A stretch of 64,000 nucleotides of DNA from Pseudomonadota bacterium (GTDB lineage Bacteria; Desulfobacterota; Desulfovibrionia; Desulfovibrionales; Desulfovibrionaceae), in contig JAEWCY010000018.1 of assembly GCA_023390395.1 (NCBI GenBank), forward strand, positions 25,361 to 89,360, given 5' to 3'. The translations under genes and the position numbers were made by a program. Positions 48,378 through 57,327 of this stretch are shown here, one piece after another. Under the pieces are notes generated by a model. That model was not told where the DNA came from, made no database searches, and was given only the letters and a program-made list of their open reading frames with translations. Numbering within the stretch: the stretch's first letter is position 1; each line of letters begins with the position of its first letter.

Positions 48378-49026
48378 TTCCTTACCTCCAGACCTTGTTG
48401 AAGTTCACGAAACGCCGAACGAATAACGCGACTTTCAATCGGTACGCAAAGTCATTCAATGGAGGAACGGACAGTTATACGCAAGTTCAAAAAAGCACAT
48501 TTCATTGTTGCTGTCCACAACAAAAAGACCGACCTTCCCTTCCGCCACCGCATCGATTTCAAAAAATACCGCAGCCAAAGAGAACGACCGATGTGTGCTT
48601 CCCACGACTTGGCAGGTTCGCGGCCGGGTGCGACAAGAAAGAGGCAATGGACGCCGACGCCGTTTCTAGACCGTGCCGATCGGAAGCTGGCGTCGGGAAG
48701 GCTTTCCCGTTGCCGCGTCGCCTTGGCTAAGCTCTCTGGCCTCGCTCTCTTCCCAGACGGATCCACATGGATGCATCCCATTTCGGCGTGAACGTAGGGG
48801 AGAGAGCGGGGAGAAGATTTCTTGAGGGAGCCACGGGAACATCGCCGTTACATGGATCAAGACCAATTTTCCAGGTGTCAGATGCTATGGAGACAATCGC
48901 CACGCCACGCTTTTCATCCCCTTGCGCCTGGGCTATCTCCATCTCTATGCATTCCCCCGGTCCACGACCGGGCACGGAACCCGAGAACGGCCGGACCAAG
49001 CCGCAGCACCAGGACGACACCGCCCC
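48378..49026. other. Leader region of the AcoR-like activator
   Basis: About 650 bp with no gene I can support; short open frames occur on both strands but overlap each other and lack ribosome sites or motifs. It must contain the promoter of the leftward 48120 gene and that of the activator. I found no clear sigma-54 or sigma-70 pair. Confidence 0.35.
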
Positions 49027-50988
49027 ATGGAACGCCCCATCTATCCGCCCTTGTCCAAGGAGCGCATGGCGAAGATCACCATGCAATGGAGGCGCTTCCA
49101 GGCCGGCGGCGACGTCGATCCGTCAACGGTGCGCCCCATGATCCAGGCTTCCTGGAAACGTTGCCGCCAGGCCCGTCTCCCCGGCGACGCCCTGACCCTT
49201 TGCCCCATCGACACCCTGGCCCTGGAACTGGCCGCGACCCGCCACCGGGACCTGGTGGAAAGCGCCAAGCATCTGATGGACAAGCTCGTGCTGTCCATCC
49301 ACCTCTCCAAAAGCGTCGTCACCCTCGTCGACACGGCCGGGCTCGTCCTGCACGCCTCGGCCAGGAGCCAGGACCTGGAAAACGTACCCTACGGCATACC
49401 GGGCCGGCGCTGCGACGAAGCGACCATCGGCACCAACGGCATGGGGCTTTGCATCATCGAGAAGAAACCGGTCCACGTCATCTGCTCGGAGCACTACAAC
49501 GCCTCGCTGCATTACCTGAGCTGCAGCGCCGCCCCCATCCGCAACGTCGCCGGCGAACTCATCGGCGCGCTGAACCTGGCCATCCACACCGAAGGCTTTC
49601 ATCAGCACACCATGGGACTGGTGGAAGCGGCCGCCCATGCCATCGAGGAGCATTTGCGGCTGCGCAGCCTCGTGCGCAACCAGAAAGTCATCCTCGAACT
49701 GCTCGACGACGGGGTCATCGTCCTCGGCCGCGACGGCGGCATCGCCAGCATCAACCGCCAGGCTTGCGACATGCTCGGTCTCGATGACCAGCCCCTCGGC
49801 AGGAACATCCAGGCCTACATCCCGGACAGCGAGGTCCTCGAGGCCGTGCTGGCCGACCGGCGCCCGTTCTACGACCGGGAGGTCACCTTCCAGTCGCGGG
49901 AGGGACGGCTCGCCTGCGCCCTGTCCTGCGCCCCCTTCGGCGACGACGGCGTGATCCTGACCCTGCGCGAGGCCAGGCGCATGCGCAAATACGCCGCGCG
50001 GGTCGCCGGGGCCAAGGCCGTGTACACCTTCGAGAACATCGTGGGCGACGCCGCGCCCCTGCAGGAGGCCCTGCGCCTGGCCCGGGCGGCCTCCCAAAGC
50101 GAGGCCACCACCTTGCTGCTCGGCGAATCCGGCACCGGCAAGGAGCTGTTCGCCCAGGCCATCCACAACGCCAGCACCCGCCGCAAGGGGCCGTTCGTGG
50201 TGGTCAACTGCGGCGCGCTGCCGCGAAACCTGGTGCAAAGCGAACTGTTCGGCTACGTGGCCGGCGCTTTTTCCGGGGCGCTCAAGGAAGGCAGCCCCGG
50301 CAAGTTCGAGCTGGCCGACGGGGGGACGCTGTTTCTCGACGAGATCGGCGAAATGCCGCTGGAGGCCCAGGTGAGCCTTTTGCGCCTGCTCCAGGAAAGC
50401 GAGGTCACCCGCCTTGGCGGCAAGCAGGCCAAGCGCATCGACGTGCGCATCATCGCCGCCACCAACAAGGACCTGCCCACGGCCATACGCAACAACGCCT
50501 TTCGCGGCGACCTCTACTACCGCCTCAACGTGCTGACCATCCACATCCCGCCGCTTCGCCGGCGCGAGGGCGACATCCAGCTGCTGGCCAGGATCTTCCT
50601 GGAAAAGTTCGCCACCAGCCTGCACAAGAAGCAGATCCGGCTGTCCCGGGAGGCCATGGCCGCCCTGGAGGCCTACCAATGGCCGGGCAACGTCCGGGAG
50701 CTGGAGAACTGCATCGAGCGGCTGGTCAACGTGTCCCCGGGCGACAGCATCGACATCACGGACCTGCCCCAGGACATCATGGCCGACATGGCCCGGGGGC
50801 CCCTCGGCGCGGCCGGCGAACCCTCCATGTCGCTCAAGCGCATCCAAAAGGCGCTGATCCTCGAAACGCTGCGCGAAACCGGCGGCAACTTCCGCCGCAC
50901 CTCCTCAATCCTCCACATCTCCCGCACCACGCTCTACGCCAAGCTCAAGCAGTACGGCATCGCGGCGGACGCCTTCCGGGCGTCCTGA
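49027..50988 (+). CDS. AcoR-like sigma-54-dependent activator
   Basis: A 653-residue enhancer-binding protein of the AcoR/DhaR type. The N-terminal region (about 1-200) has a GAF-like sensor with [20 protein letters not shown] and [24 protein letters not shown] domain follows (about 215-320), then the AAA+ domain with [12 protein letters not shown], a GAFSGA variant of the sigma-54 contact loop, and [11 protein letters not shown]. The C-terminal Fis helix-turn-helix is [19 protein letters not shown]. AcoR-type proteins respond to alcohols, acetoin or diols. The downstream gene is an iron alcohol dehydrogenase with a sigma-54 promoter, its probable target. ATG 49027 chosen; the frame is open 35 codons further. 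Confidence 0.93.
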   Translation: MERPIYPPLSKERMAKITMQWRRFQAGGDVDPSTVRPMIQASWKRCRQARLPGDALTLCPIDTLALELAATRHRDLVESAKHLMDKLVLSIHLSKSVVTLVDTAGLVLHASARSQDLENVPYGIPGRRCDEATIGTNGMGLCIIEKKPVHVICSEHYNASLHYLSCSAAPIRNVAGELIGALNLAIHTEGFHQHTMGLVEAAAHAIEEHLRLRSLVRNQKVILELLDDGVIVLGRDGGIASINRQACDMLGLDDQPLGRNIQAYIPDSEVLEAVLADRRPFYDREVTFQSREGRLACALSCAPFGDDGVILTLREARRMRKYAARVAGAKAVYTFENIVGDAAPLQEALRLARAASQSEATTLLLGESGTGKELFAQAIHNASTRRKGPFVVVNCGALPRNLVQSELFGYVAGAFSGALKEGSPGKFELADGGTLFLDEIGEMPLEAQVSLLRLLQESEVTRLGGKQAKRIDVRIIAATNKDLPTAIRNNAFRGDLYYRLNVLTIHIPPLRRREGDIQLLARIFLEKFATSLHKKQIRLSREAMAALEAYQWPGNVRELENCIERLVNVSPGDSIDITDLPQDIMADMARGPLGAAGEPSMSLKRIQKALILETLRETGGNFRRTSSILHISRTTLYAKLKQYGIAADAFRAS

Positions 50989-51013
50989 CCGCCGCCGCGC
51001 CCCCGTCCGGACA

Positions 51014-51058
51014 GCGCCAGGGGCTCCCTCCGGCCGATGCCGGACGAGCGCCTGGCGC
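51014..51058 (+). terminator. Nested hairpin after activator gene
   Basis: GCGCCAGG (51014-51021) pairs with CCTGGCGC (51051-51058), with an inner stem TCCGGC-CGAT-GCCGGA. It separates the activator from the alcohol dehydrogenase promoter. No U-tract is evident. Confidence 0.5.
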
Positions 51059-51099
51059 GACGGATCGGGCTTTTGCGCTCCCGAGTGTTCGGCGACCTT

Positions 51100-51136
51100 A
51101 CATGCCAACTTGACATGTCCAATTTTCGAACATGCC
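51100..51136. promoter_or_regulatory. Candidate upstream activator sites
   Basis: Three direct ACATG(C/T)C half-sites start at 51100, 51113 and 51130, 85-120 bp upstream of the sigma-54 -24 box. This is a typical enhancer position and may bind the AcoR-like protein. Confidence 0.4.
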
Positions 51137-51218
51137 TCCGCCAGCCTCATGATCGCCTAATCGCCCTATCTGTCTGCAATATAATGAATATATAGCCAAA
51201 ACGCCGATCTCGCCGCGA

Positions 51219-51234
51219 TGGTCCGGCTTTTGCA
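51219..51234 (+). promoter_or_regulatory. Sigma-54 promoter for alcohol dehydrogenase
   Basis: TGGTCCGGCTTTTGCA has GG-N10-GC spacing and a perfect TTGCA -12 box. It is about 240 nt before the alcohol dehydrogenase start, leaving a long leader. Confidence 0.65.
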
Positions 51235-51478
51235 AAAATCGTGATTGCAAAGAAGGATGTTGCGCACAAGCAAGACACGATGTCCGGCGATCTGATTTCC
51301 GTTGCGGCTACAACGGGGAAAAACGCTCGACGCCACGATGCCGGACACCAAAGGCGAAAACCTGGCGCAATTACCGGGTTCCGCGTGCATTGCATCCGAC
51401 GATCGACGTTTCCGCCTGACGGCGGCTGGAGAAATGATCTTATTACGACAACCGTAATCGAAAACTTCGGAGGACGCC

Positions 51479-52660
51479 ATGGCAGTTCAGGAACAAGTGT
51501 ACGGTTTCTTCATTCCCAGCGTGACGCTCATCGGCATCGGCGCATCCAAGCAGATCCCCGACAAGATCAAGGCCCTGGGCGGCTCCAAGCCGCTGCTCGT
51601 CACGGACAAGGGCGTGGTGGCCGTGGGCATCTGCAAGCAGGTCACGGGCCTGCTCGAGGCCGCCGGCATGCCCTACGTCGTCTACGACGAGACCGTGCCC
51701 AACCCCACGGACAAGAACGTGCATGACGGCGTCGAGATCTTCAGGAAAAGCGGCTGCGACAGCCTCATCACCCTGGGCGGCGGCTCTTCCCACGACTGCG
51801 GCAAGGGCATCGGGCTCATCGTCTCCAACGGCGGCAAGATCCACGACTACGAAGGCATCGACAAGGCCACCAAGCCGCTGATGCCCTATCTGGCCGTCAA
51901 CACCACCGCCGGCACGGCCTCGGAAATGACCCGGTTCGCGGTCATCACCGACACCTCCCGCCATGTGAAGATGGCCATCGCCGACTGGCGCATCACGCCG
52001 GGCATCGCCATCGACGACCCGGTGCTCATGGTCGGCATGCCCCCGGCGCTGACCGCCGCCACGGGCATGGACGCCCTGACCCATGCCGTGGAGGCGTTCG
52101 TGTCCACCATCGCCAACCCCATGACCGACGCCTGCGCCATCGAGTCCATCAAGCTCGTGTTCAAGCACCTGCGCAAGGCCGTGGCCAACGGCCAGGACCT
52201 GGAGGCCCGGGAAGGCATGTGCTTCGCCCAGTACCTCGGCGGCATGGCCTTCAACAACGCCAGCCTCGGCTACGTCCACGCCATGGCCCACCAGCTCGGC
52301 GGCTTCTACAACCTGCCCCACGGCGAATGCAATGCGCTGCTGTTGCCCCACGTGGAGCAGTTCAACCTGATCGCCAAGGTCGAGAAGTTCGCCGCCATGG
52401 CCGAGATCATGGGCGAGAACACGGCCGGCCTGTCGCCGCGCGACGCCGCCGAACTGGCGCTCAAGGCCATCCGCCAACTCTCCACCGACGTCGGCATCCC
52501 GGCCACCCTGGTGGAATTGGGCCGACGCTACGGCAAGGAGGTCAAGGCCGGCGACATCCCGACCATGACCGCCAACGCCCAGAAGGACATCTGCAAGTTC
52601 ACCAACCCGCGCTGCGCCACGGACAAGGAAATCGCCGCCGTCTACACCGGCGCGCTGTAA
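51479..52660 (+). CDS. Iron-containing alcohol dehydrogenase
   Basis: A 393-residue group III (iron-dependent) alcohol dehydrogenase. The NAD-binding GGGSSHDCGKG lies near residue 97. The metal region has the usual His ligands in MDALTHAVEAF, YVHAMAHQLGG and NLPHGECNALLLPH. It is of the type abundantly made by Desulfovibrio growing on ethanol, interconverting primary alcohols and aldehydes with NAD(H). GGAGG lies 6 nt before the ATG. Its sigma-54-type promoter and the AcoR-like activator upstream suggest alcohol- or energy-responsive expression. It ends at a strong hairpin. Confidence 0.95.
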   Translation: MAVQEQVYGFFIPSVTLIGIGASKQIPDKIKALGGSKPLLVTDKGVVAVGICKQVTGLLEAAGMPYVVYDETVPNPTDKNVHDGVEIFRKSGCDSLITLGGGSSHDCGKGIGLIVSNGGKIHDYEGIDKATKPLMPYLAVNTTAGTASEMTRFAVITDTSRHVKMAIADWRITPGIAIDDPVLMVGMPPALTAATGMDALTHAVEAFVSTIANPMTDACAIESIKLVFKHLRKAVANGQDLEAREGMCFAQYLGGMAFNNASLGYVHAMAHQLGGFYNLPHGECNALLLPHVEQFNLIAKVEKFAAMAEIMGENTAGLSPRDAAELALKAIRQLSTDVGIPATLVELGRRYGKEVKAGDIPTMTANAQKDICKFTNPRCATDKEIAAVYTGAL

Positions 52661-52670
52661 CGCGCGTGTT

Positions 52671-52705
52671 TCCGGCGGATGCGGCGGGTCGCCGCATCCG
52701 CCGGA
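52671..52705 (+). terminator. Perfect 16-bp hairpin after alcohol dehydrogenase
   Basis: TCCGGCGGATGCGGCG is exactly complementary to 52690-52705 with a GGT loop, 10 nt after the stop codon. There is no U-tract, but the stem is very stable. Confidence 0.65.
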
Positions 52706-52732
52706 CCGAAGCGGGGCCAAGGCCCCGCCATC

Positions 52733-52827
52733 AAAAAGGGGCTCGTCCCATCGCCGCGCCGGCGGACTGCCATGGTGCCAACCGATGGGTCGAAGTTCGC
52801 GTTGCGGTGAAGGACGAGCCCTTTTTT
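52733..52827. repeat. 95-bp extended inverted repeat
   Basis: AAAAAGGGGCTCGTCC (52733-52748) mirrors GGACGAGCCCTTTTTT (52812-52827) with one mismatch, and CCCATCG/CGATGGG extend it inward. Transcribed either way it would make a long stem ending in a U-run, so it may terminate the alcohol dehydrogenase transcript. The form also resembles a tiny palindromic insertion. No gene lies in 52706-53079. Confidence 0.55.
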
Positions 52828-53079
52828 CATGGCCTGCGCCCACCCGTGCGCCGGCGCACGCGGCTGGTCACGGCGTCGACGCCGGCACGGCCATGACCGG
52901 GGACCTCCCCCCCGGAACAGTCCATGGAGCGCACCCGATTCGAAGGGGTTTGTCCGGCTTGTCCGTACGGGACCGGCCTGCGGGAGCATTGCGTCCAACG
53001 CCCCGACCGGCGGCTTCGGCCCCTAAGGCCGGCCGCCTGGGCCGTCCCGAACGGATGAAAACCTGTAAAGGAGGGGGAT

Positions 53080-54570
53080 ATGCGACGAATGGGACTGCTG
53101 GCGGTTTTTCTCGTGCTGGCGGCCGCGGCCGGCGCGGGCGACGCCCGGGCCGCGACCGAAGTGCGCATGACGGGCGACGCGCGTGTCTACGGCGACTTTT
53201 TCGCCAACCGCAACTTCACCGGCTGGAACAATCCGTACTGGACCAGCGAGACGCCGACCTGGCGCGGCGCGGGCCTGCGGACCGAGGACCGCTTCGAGAT
53301 CTGGGAACGGTTTCGCCTGCGCGCGGATTTCAGCGCCAACGAAGCGGTGAAGTTCCGCCTGGGCGTCAAGGTGGAGGACGTCTGGGGCCACGGCACCCTG
53401 ACCGCCGCCAATCCGACCGCCTCCTTGGACGTCTACGAAGCTTATCTGCAATTCAAATGGCCGCAAAGCGATGTACATGTCACGGCCGGACTCCAGCCCG
53501 GCGGGTTCCCGCAGAGTTCGTTTTTCAACGGCAGCCCGATCTTCGACGCCAAGGCCACGAGCCTGGTGGTGACGACGCCGCTCGTGCCCGAGCGGCTGAC
53601 CCTGGTCCTGGCCTACACCCGCACCATCGCCAGCGCCCGGACCTTCGAGCCCAACCTGCAGGAGATCTACCGCAACCAGGAAGGCTACGCCCTCATCCTG
53701 CCCGTCACCGTGCCGGGTTTCGTCGCCAAGCCGTTCTTCGACTTTTCCGTGGGGGGCAAGGGGGCCTACTACATCACCGAGGGAGGTTGGGCCGAAGGCC
53801 TCATCTCGGCCGGGCTGCTGGCCCAGTCGCCGGCCGGGTGGAAGGACAATTTCATCAACGTCCTGTGGGGGGGCCTGCCCCTGGAGCTGACGGTCCTCGA
53901 TCCCTTCCGGTTTTACGCCGACGTGCTGTGGGGCCACGTGGGTCTCAACGAATACCAAAAGAACCAGCGTCGGGGCTGGTTCGTGGACGCGGCCGCCGAG
54001 TACGTGGGATTCGACGGGTTCGTCCCCCGGGCCTTCGGCTGGTGGTCGACGGGCGAGGACCGGTCCATGCGCAACGGCTCCGAGCGCCTGCCGATCTATT
54101 TCCCGGGCCACTCCGACGACAAGGAGGGCACGCAGGCCTGGAACGCGGGCAACAGCTTCCTGTTCGACGGCGGCCAGGAGCTGGGCAAAGGCTCGAACAT
54201 GACCGTCAATCCGGCCGGCAACTGGGGATTCGGCGCTTCCCTCGACAAAATCAAGCTCGCGGACAGGCTGGAACAGCGCCTGACCGCCGCGTACGTGCGG
54301 GGCAACAACGCGCCCAAGGCCATCCGCGACGCCAACGCCATCCTCGGCAGCAATCCCCTCTTCGTCATGGGTCGCGACCTGACGGTCAACGAATGGATCG
54401 TGGGGCTCAACTGGGACAGCAAGTACCTGCTCTACGACAATCTGGCCGTCATCCTGGAAACGGGCTGGGCGCACCCCGGGGCGTTCCAGGCGAGCGCGTG
54501 GGGCGCCCGCCTGACGCACAAGGCCGAGGATGCCTGGAAGGCGGCCTTGGGCTTCAAGTACACGTTCTGA
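53080..54570 (+). CDS. Outer-membrane porin (Desulfovibrio homotrimeric type)
   Basis: A 496-residue beta-barrel porin with a signal peptide (about 25 residues, ending GDARAA) and a C-terminal Phe (GFKYTF), the outer-membrane assembly signal. The start of the mature part (TEVRMTGDARVYGDFFANRN) and the repeated aromatic beta-strands match the major homotrimeric porin family of Desulfovibrio. It should form a general diffusion channel. AAGGAGG precedes the start closely. Other members of the family are normally multiple per genome; its place after the alcohol dehydrogenase may or may not be functional. Confidence 0.88.
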   Translation: MRRMGLLAVFLVLAAAAGAGDARAATEVRMTGDARVYGDFFANRNFTGWNNPYWTSETPTWRGAGLRTEDRFEIWERFRLRADFSANEAVKFRLGVKVEDVWGHGTLTAANPTASLDVYEAYLQFKWPQSDVHVTAGLQPGGFPQSSFFNGSPIFDAKATSLVVTTPLVPERLTLVLAYTRTIASARTFEPNLQEIYRNQEGYALILPVTVPGFVAKPFFDFSVGGKGAYYITEGGWAEGLISAGLLAQSPAGWKDNFINVLWGGLPLELTVLDPFRFYADVLWGHVGLNEYQKNQRRGWFVDAAAEYVGFDGFVPRAFGWWSTGEDRSMRNGSERLPIYFPGHSDDKEGTQAWNAGNSFLFDGGQELGKGSNMTVNPAGNWGFGASLDKIKLADRLEQRLTAAYVRGNNAPKAIRDANAILGSNPLFVMGRDLTVNEWIVGLNWDSKYLLYDNLAVILETGWAHPGAFQASAWGARLTHKAEDAWKAALGFKYTF

Positions 54571-54817
54571 CGGCTTGGGCGTCGCGACCTCGTTGCGACG
54601 CCCGCCAACGCCCTTGCGCGCTCCGTTGCGCCCGGTCCTCCGCGCGGCCCCGCGGCATCGAATGCCGCGTCGGCGACGAACCGGAGCGCGCTCAACCCGG
54701 AGCCGCGCCAGTCCCCGGCCGCTTTTCATCCCCCCTGGCCTGGGTTATTTTCATTCCGCCTACTCCCCACAACCCCCGGCAGCGGGACCAGGACGGAACC
54801 ACATGAACCAAAAGAAA

Positions 54818-54849
54818 AAAGGCCTACAGTCTTGCAACCATAGGCCTTT
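54818..54849 (-). terminator. Rho-independent terminator of tRNA-Phe
   Basis: On the minus strand AAAGGCCTA and TAGGCCTTT form a perfect 9-bp stem ending in TTTCTTTT, 8 nt after the tRNA CCA. The remaining 54571-54810 holds nothing recognisable. Confidence 0.8.
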
Positions 54850-54857
54850 GATTTCTG

Positions 54858-54933
54858 TGGTGCCGAGGGACAGAATTGAACTGCCGACACGGGGATTTTC
54901 AGTCCCCTGCTCTACCGACTGAGCTACCTCGGC
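54858..54933 (-). tRNA. tRNA-Phe (anticodon GAA)
   Basis: A 76-nt cloverleaf with encoded CCA: acceptor GCCGAGG/CCTCGGC, D-arm GCTC/GAGC, anticodon stem GGGGA/TCCCC with loop CTGAAAA, and T-arm with GTTCAATTC. Anticodon GAA reads TTC/TTT. Confidence 0.97.
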
Positions 54934-54947
54934 GCGGCGAGAGACGG

Positions 54948-54976
54948 TATTTATCCCACGCCCTTGGGCTTGGCAA
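54948..54976 (-). promoter_or_regulatory. Sigma-70 promoter for tRNA-Phe
   Basis: On the minus strand TTGCCA (54976-54971) and TAAATA (54953-54948) are 17 nt apart, 14 nt before the tRNA 5' end. Confidence 0.6.
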
Positions 54977-55078
54977 CCTTTTTTTTGGAGTTTCCCATGT
55001 CACGAAGCGATTTCGTTTTTTCCCTTCTCGGGTTATCCTTTTATCTCTTCGTCCTGTTCTACCTTTAGGAGACCCCAC

Positions 55079-55513
55079 ATGTCCGAACTCGACGCCTTTC
55101 TCGCCGACTGGCAAGACGACCCCAACGGGGTCAAAGCCGCCTTTGTGCGCCTCAGGGCCGCCCTGGAAAGCCTGTGCGAAGCCACCGTCTCCTTCGTCCC
55201 CAGGCCGCCCGCGACCTACAGCCTGCGCGCCGAACCGCCCCGCGGCCGCCCCGTCATCGCCATGGTCGACGTGGCCAGCCTCGACGGCGAACGTTTCCTG
55301 TCCGTGTGCTTCTACGCCGACACCATCACCGACCCCGAGGAGCGCGGCGACCTGATCCCCGGCGGCCTGCTCTCCAAGGACGGCTATTGCTTCGACCTCG
55401 AATCCGGCGAAGACGACGACGTCAGCTATGTCGAAGCCCGCATCTTCGAAGCCGCCGCCTCGTTTTCCCTCTCGGAAGACGACTCCTGCGCCGAAGTCGA
55501 CGACAACGACTAG
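55079..55513 (+). CDS. Hypothetical acidic protein
   Basis: A 144-residue soluble acidic protein (begins MSELDAFLADWQDDPNGVKA, ends in an Asp-rich tail). The middle is a run of beta-strands (RPVIAMVDVASLDGERFL, SVCFYADTI) and includes GGLLSKDGYCFDLE. I do not recognise a family but it has the composition and codon use of a genuine host gene, with TAGGAG before the start and a terminator after. Probably a lineage-specific conserved protein. Confidence 0.7.
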   Translation: MSELDAFLADWQDDPNGVKAAFVRLRAALESLCEATVSFVPRPPATYSLRAEPPRGRPVIAMVDVASLDGERFLSVCFYADTITDPEERGDLIPGGLLSKDGYCFDLESGEDDDVSYVEARIFEAAASFSLSEDDSCAEVDDND

Positions 55514-55573
55514 GCCCGGCCGCCCACACTCCTGGCAACCGTCCCGGTTCAAGGAAAATTTGATCGTCGCGGC

Positions 55574-55617
55574 GTCATGTCCCCGGCTTCCGTGCCCACG
55601 GATGCCGGGGACATGAC
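55574..55617. terminator. Strong bidirectional hairpin
   Basis: GTCATGTCCCCGGC (55574-55587) pairs perfectly with 55604-55617; inside, TCCGTG-CC-CACGGA pairs again. It separates the rightward gene ending at 55513 from the leftward yraN ending at 55619. Confidence 0.65.
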
Positions 55618-55618
55618 G

Positions 55619-56029
55619 TCAGCCGGGCTGGTAGAAATTCCCCGTGCCCAGGCCCTCCTCCAGGGCGAAGGCATCGGGCAGATGGCTGGCCGCAAGCTCC
55701 TTTCCCGCCGCGACCACGGACACCACGTCGAACCGGCACGGCCGGTCCCACAAGTCCCGCTCGGACAAAAAGGCCGCCGCCGCCCGCACGAGCCGGCCGC
55801 GCTTGGCCGCGGTCACGGCCTGGTCCGGCCGGGCCAGGCTCCCCGCGCCTCGCGTCTTCACCTCCACGAACACCACCGTGTCCCCGTCCCGGCACACGAG
55901 ATCCACCTCGCCGCCGCGCGTGCGGAAATTGCGCGCCAGCACGGCGTAGCCCTTGCCGGCGAGCAGGGCCTCGGCCGCCGCCTCGCCCGCGCGGCCGAGT
56001 TCGAGATGCGGGGCGCGAGGCGGCGTCAT
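55619..56029 (-). CDS. yraN: YraN (UPF0102) endonuclease-like protein
   Basis: A 136-residue UPF0102 protein with a restriction-endonuclease-like core: LGRAGEAAAEALLAGKGYAV, then ARNFRTRGGEVDLVCRDGD and VFVEVKTR, giving the E-x(n)-D-x(n)-E-x-K catalytic signature. The biological role is unsettled; a DNA or RNA processing role is assumed. It is the last gene of the trmD-rplS-rnhB-yraN run, a conserved bacterial order, and is separated from rnhB by a REP-like palindrome. Confidence 0.9.
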   Translation of the reverse strand: MTPPRAPHLELGRAGEAAAEALLAGKGYAVLARNFRTRGGEVDLVCRDGDTVVFVEVKTRGAGSLARPDQAVTAAKRGRLVRAAAAFLSERDLWDRPCRFDVVSVVAAGKELAASHLPDAFALEEGLGTGNFYQPG

Positions 56030-56035
56030 GGGAGC

Positions 56036-56110
56036 GCCTCCGGCGGCCAGGAGGGGCGTCGCCCCTCCTGGACCTCCCCACCGGGGGGGATCATCCCCCC
56101 CGGGCCCCCT
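56036..56110. repeat. REP-like palindromic repeat
   Basis: After the element GCCTCCGGCGGCC come CCAGGAGGGGC/GCCCCTCCTGG (stem 56047-56057/56061-56071) and CCGGGGGGGAT-C-ATCCCCCCCGG (56081-56103). The same head and a near-identical palindrome occur at 63873-63920. It lies between rnhB and yraN and may modulate mRNA stability. Confidence 0.6.
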
Positions 56111-56165
56111 GAAAGGGAGGCGATGGGGGAGAACAGGGGTGGAAGGGACGGGCCGAGCATGGGGG

Positions 56166-56792
56166 TCAGATGCCGGGCAGGCCGAGTTGACGCGAGGTTT
56201 CGGGCAGCACGCCGCGAAAGGTCAGGCGGTGCAGGCGGCACGGCCCCAGGCGGCGCAGGGCCTCGAGATGGGCGGCCGCGCCGTAGCCCTTGTGGCCGGC
56301 GAAGCCGTAGCCCGGATATTGGCGGTCGAAAACGGTCATGAGCCGATCGCGGCTGGTCTTGGCCAGGATCGAGGCGGCGGAGATGGCCGGCACGCTGGCG
56401 TCGCCGCCGACGATGGCCTGCTGGCGCGGCGCGGCGGACAGGATGGCCAGATGGCCGGCGGGAATGCACTTGTTGCCGTCGATGGCCAGGGCGGCCGGCA
56501 CGAGCCCCATGGCCCGCACGGCCCGGGCCATGGCCGCGAAGGTGGCCTGGAGGATGTTGATGCGGTCGATCTCCGTCGGCCAGGCCATGCCCACGCCCCA
56601 GGCCACGGCCTGCGCCTTGATGGCCGGGGCCAGAACCTCGCGCCGGGCGGCGGAGAGCTTTTTCGAATCGGTCAGGTAGGGCAGGTCGTAGTCCCGGGGC
56701 AGGATCACCGCCCCGGCCACCACCGGCCCGGCCAGGCAGCCGCGCCCGGCCTCGTCCACGCCGGCCGCAAGCGCGACGTCGGTCACGGACAT
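56166..56792 (-). CDS. rnhB: Ribonuclease HII
   Basis: A 208-residue RNase HII, which removes ribonucleotides from DNA and RNA:DNA hybrids. The acidic active site is visible: [20 protein letters not shown] (Asp-Glu), the third Asp in [12 protein letters not shown] and the fourth in the SRDRLM segment. [11 protein letters not shown] is the usual lysine-rich motif. It follows rplS on the minus strand after 100 bp. Confidence 0.96.
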   Translation of the reverse strand: MSVTDVALAAGVDEAGRGCLAGPVVAGAVILPRDYDLPYLTDSKKLSAARREVLAPAIKAQAVAWGVGMAWPTEIDRINILQATFAAMARAVRAMGLVPAALAIDGNKCIPAGHLAILSAAPRQQAIVGGDASVPAISAASILAKTSRDRLMTVFDRQYPGYGFAGHKGYGAAAHLEALRRLGPCRLHRLTFRGVLPETSRQLGLPGI

Positions 56793-56892
56793 GGCAAAAG
56801 ACGGCCGCGCCTGCCCGCTTCCCCAGGGGGAAACAGGCAGGCGGCGGCCAGGAAAAGGGGTCCGAAACAGGCCACGGCGAAGCGCCGGGGGC

Positions 56893-57246
56893 CTAGGATT
56901 CCCAGGCAGTCTTGGTCTTGATGCGGGCGGCCTTGCCCCGGAGGCTGCGCAGGTAGTACAGCCGGCTGCGGCGCACCTTGCCCTGGGAGACCACTTCCAC
57001 GCGCTCGATGAACGGCGAGTGCATGGGGAACACGCGCTCCACGCCCACGCCGTCGGACACCTTGCGCACGGTGAAGGTGGAGTCCACCCCGCCCTTGCGC
57101 AGGCGCAGCACCGCGCCCTGGAACACCTGGATGCGCTCTTTTTCGCCCTCGATGATGCGCAGGTGCACCTTGACGGTGTCGCCGGGGCGGAAGGCCGGCA
57201 TGTCCAGGCGCATCTGCTCCTGCTCGATCTGCTTGATCACGTTCAT
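56893..57246 (-). CDS. rplS: Large-subunit ribosomal protein L19
   Basis: A 117-residue L19 of standard length: [55 protein letters not shown], and [20 protein letters not shown] at the end. It sits at the 30S-50S interface. The gene lies 81 bp after trmD, the usual order. AGGAGAAAGC precedes the start. Confidence 0.97.
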   Translation of the reverse strand: MNVIKQIEQEQMRLDMPAFRPGDTVKVHLRIIEGEKERIQVFQGAVLRLRKGGVDSTFTVRKVSDGVGVERVFPMHSPFIERVEVVSQGKVRRSRLYYLRSLRGKAARIKTKTAWES

Positions 57247-57327
57247 GACGCTTTCTCCTCAGGTAAGGCCGCCGGACGCGCCGCGTCCCGGGGGGCCTTG
57301 GAATGTCGTTGTCGTCGCCGGCCGCCC

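Noticed and set aside
48378..49026. Small genes in the activator leader
   Set aside because: Frames overlap on both strands, lack ribosome sites and show no domain or compositional support.
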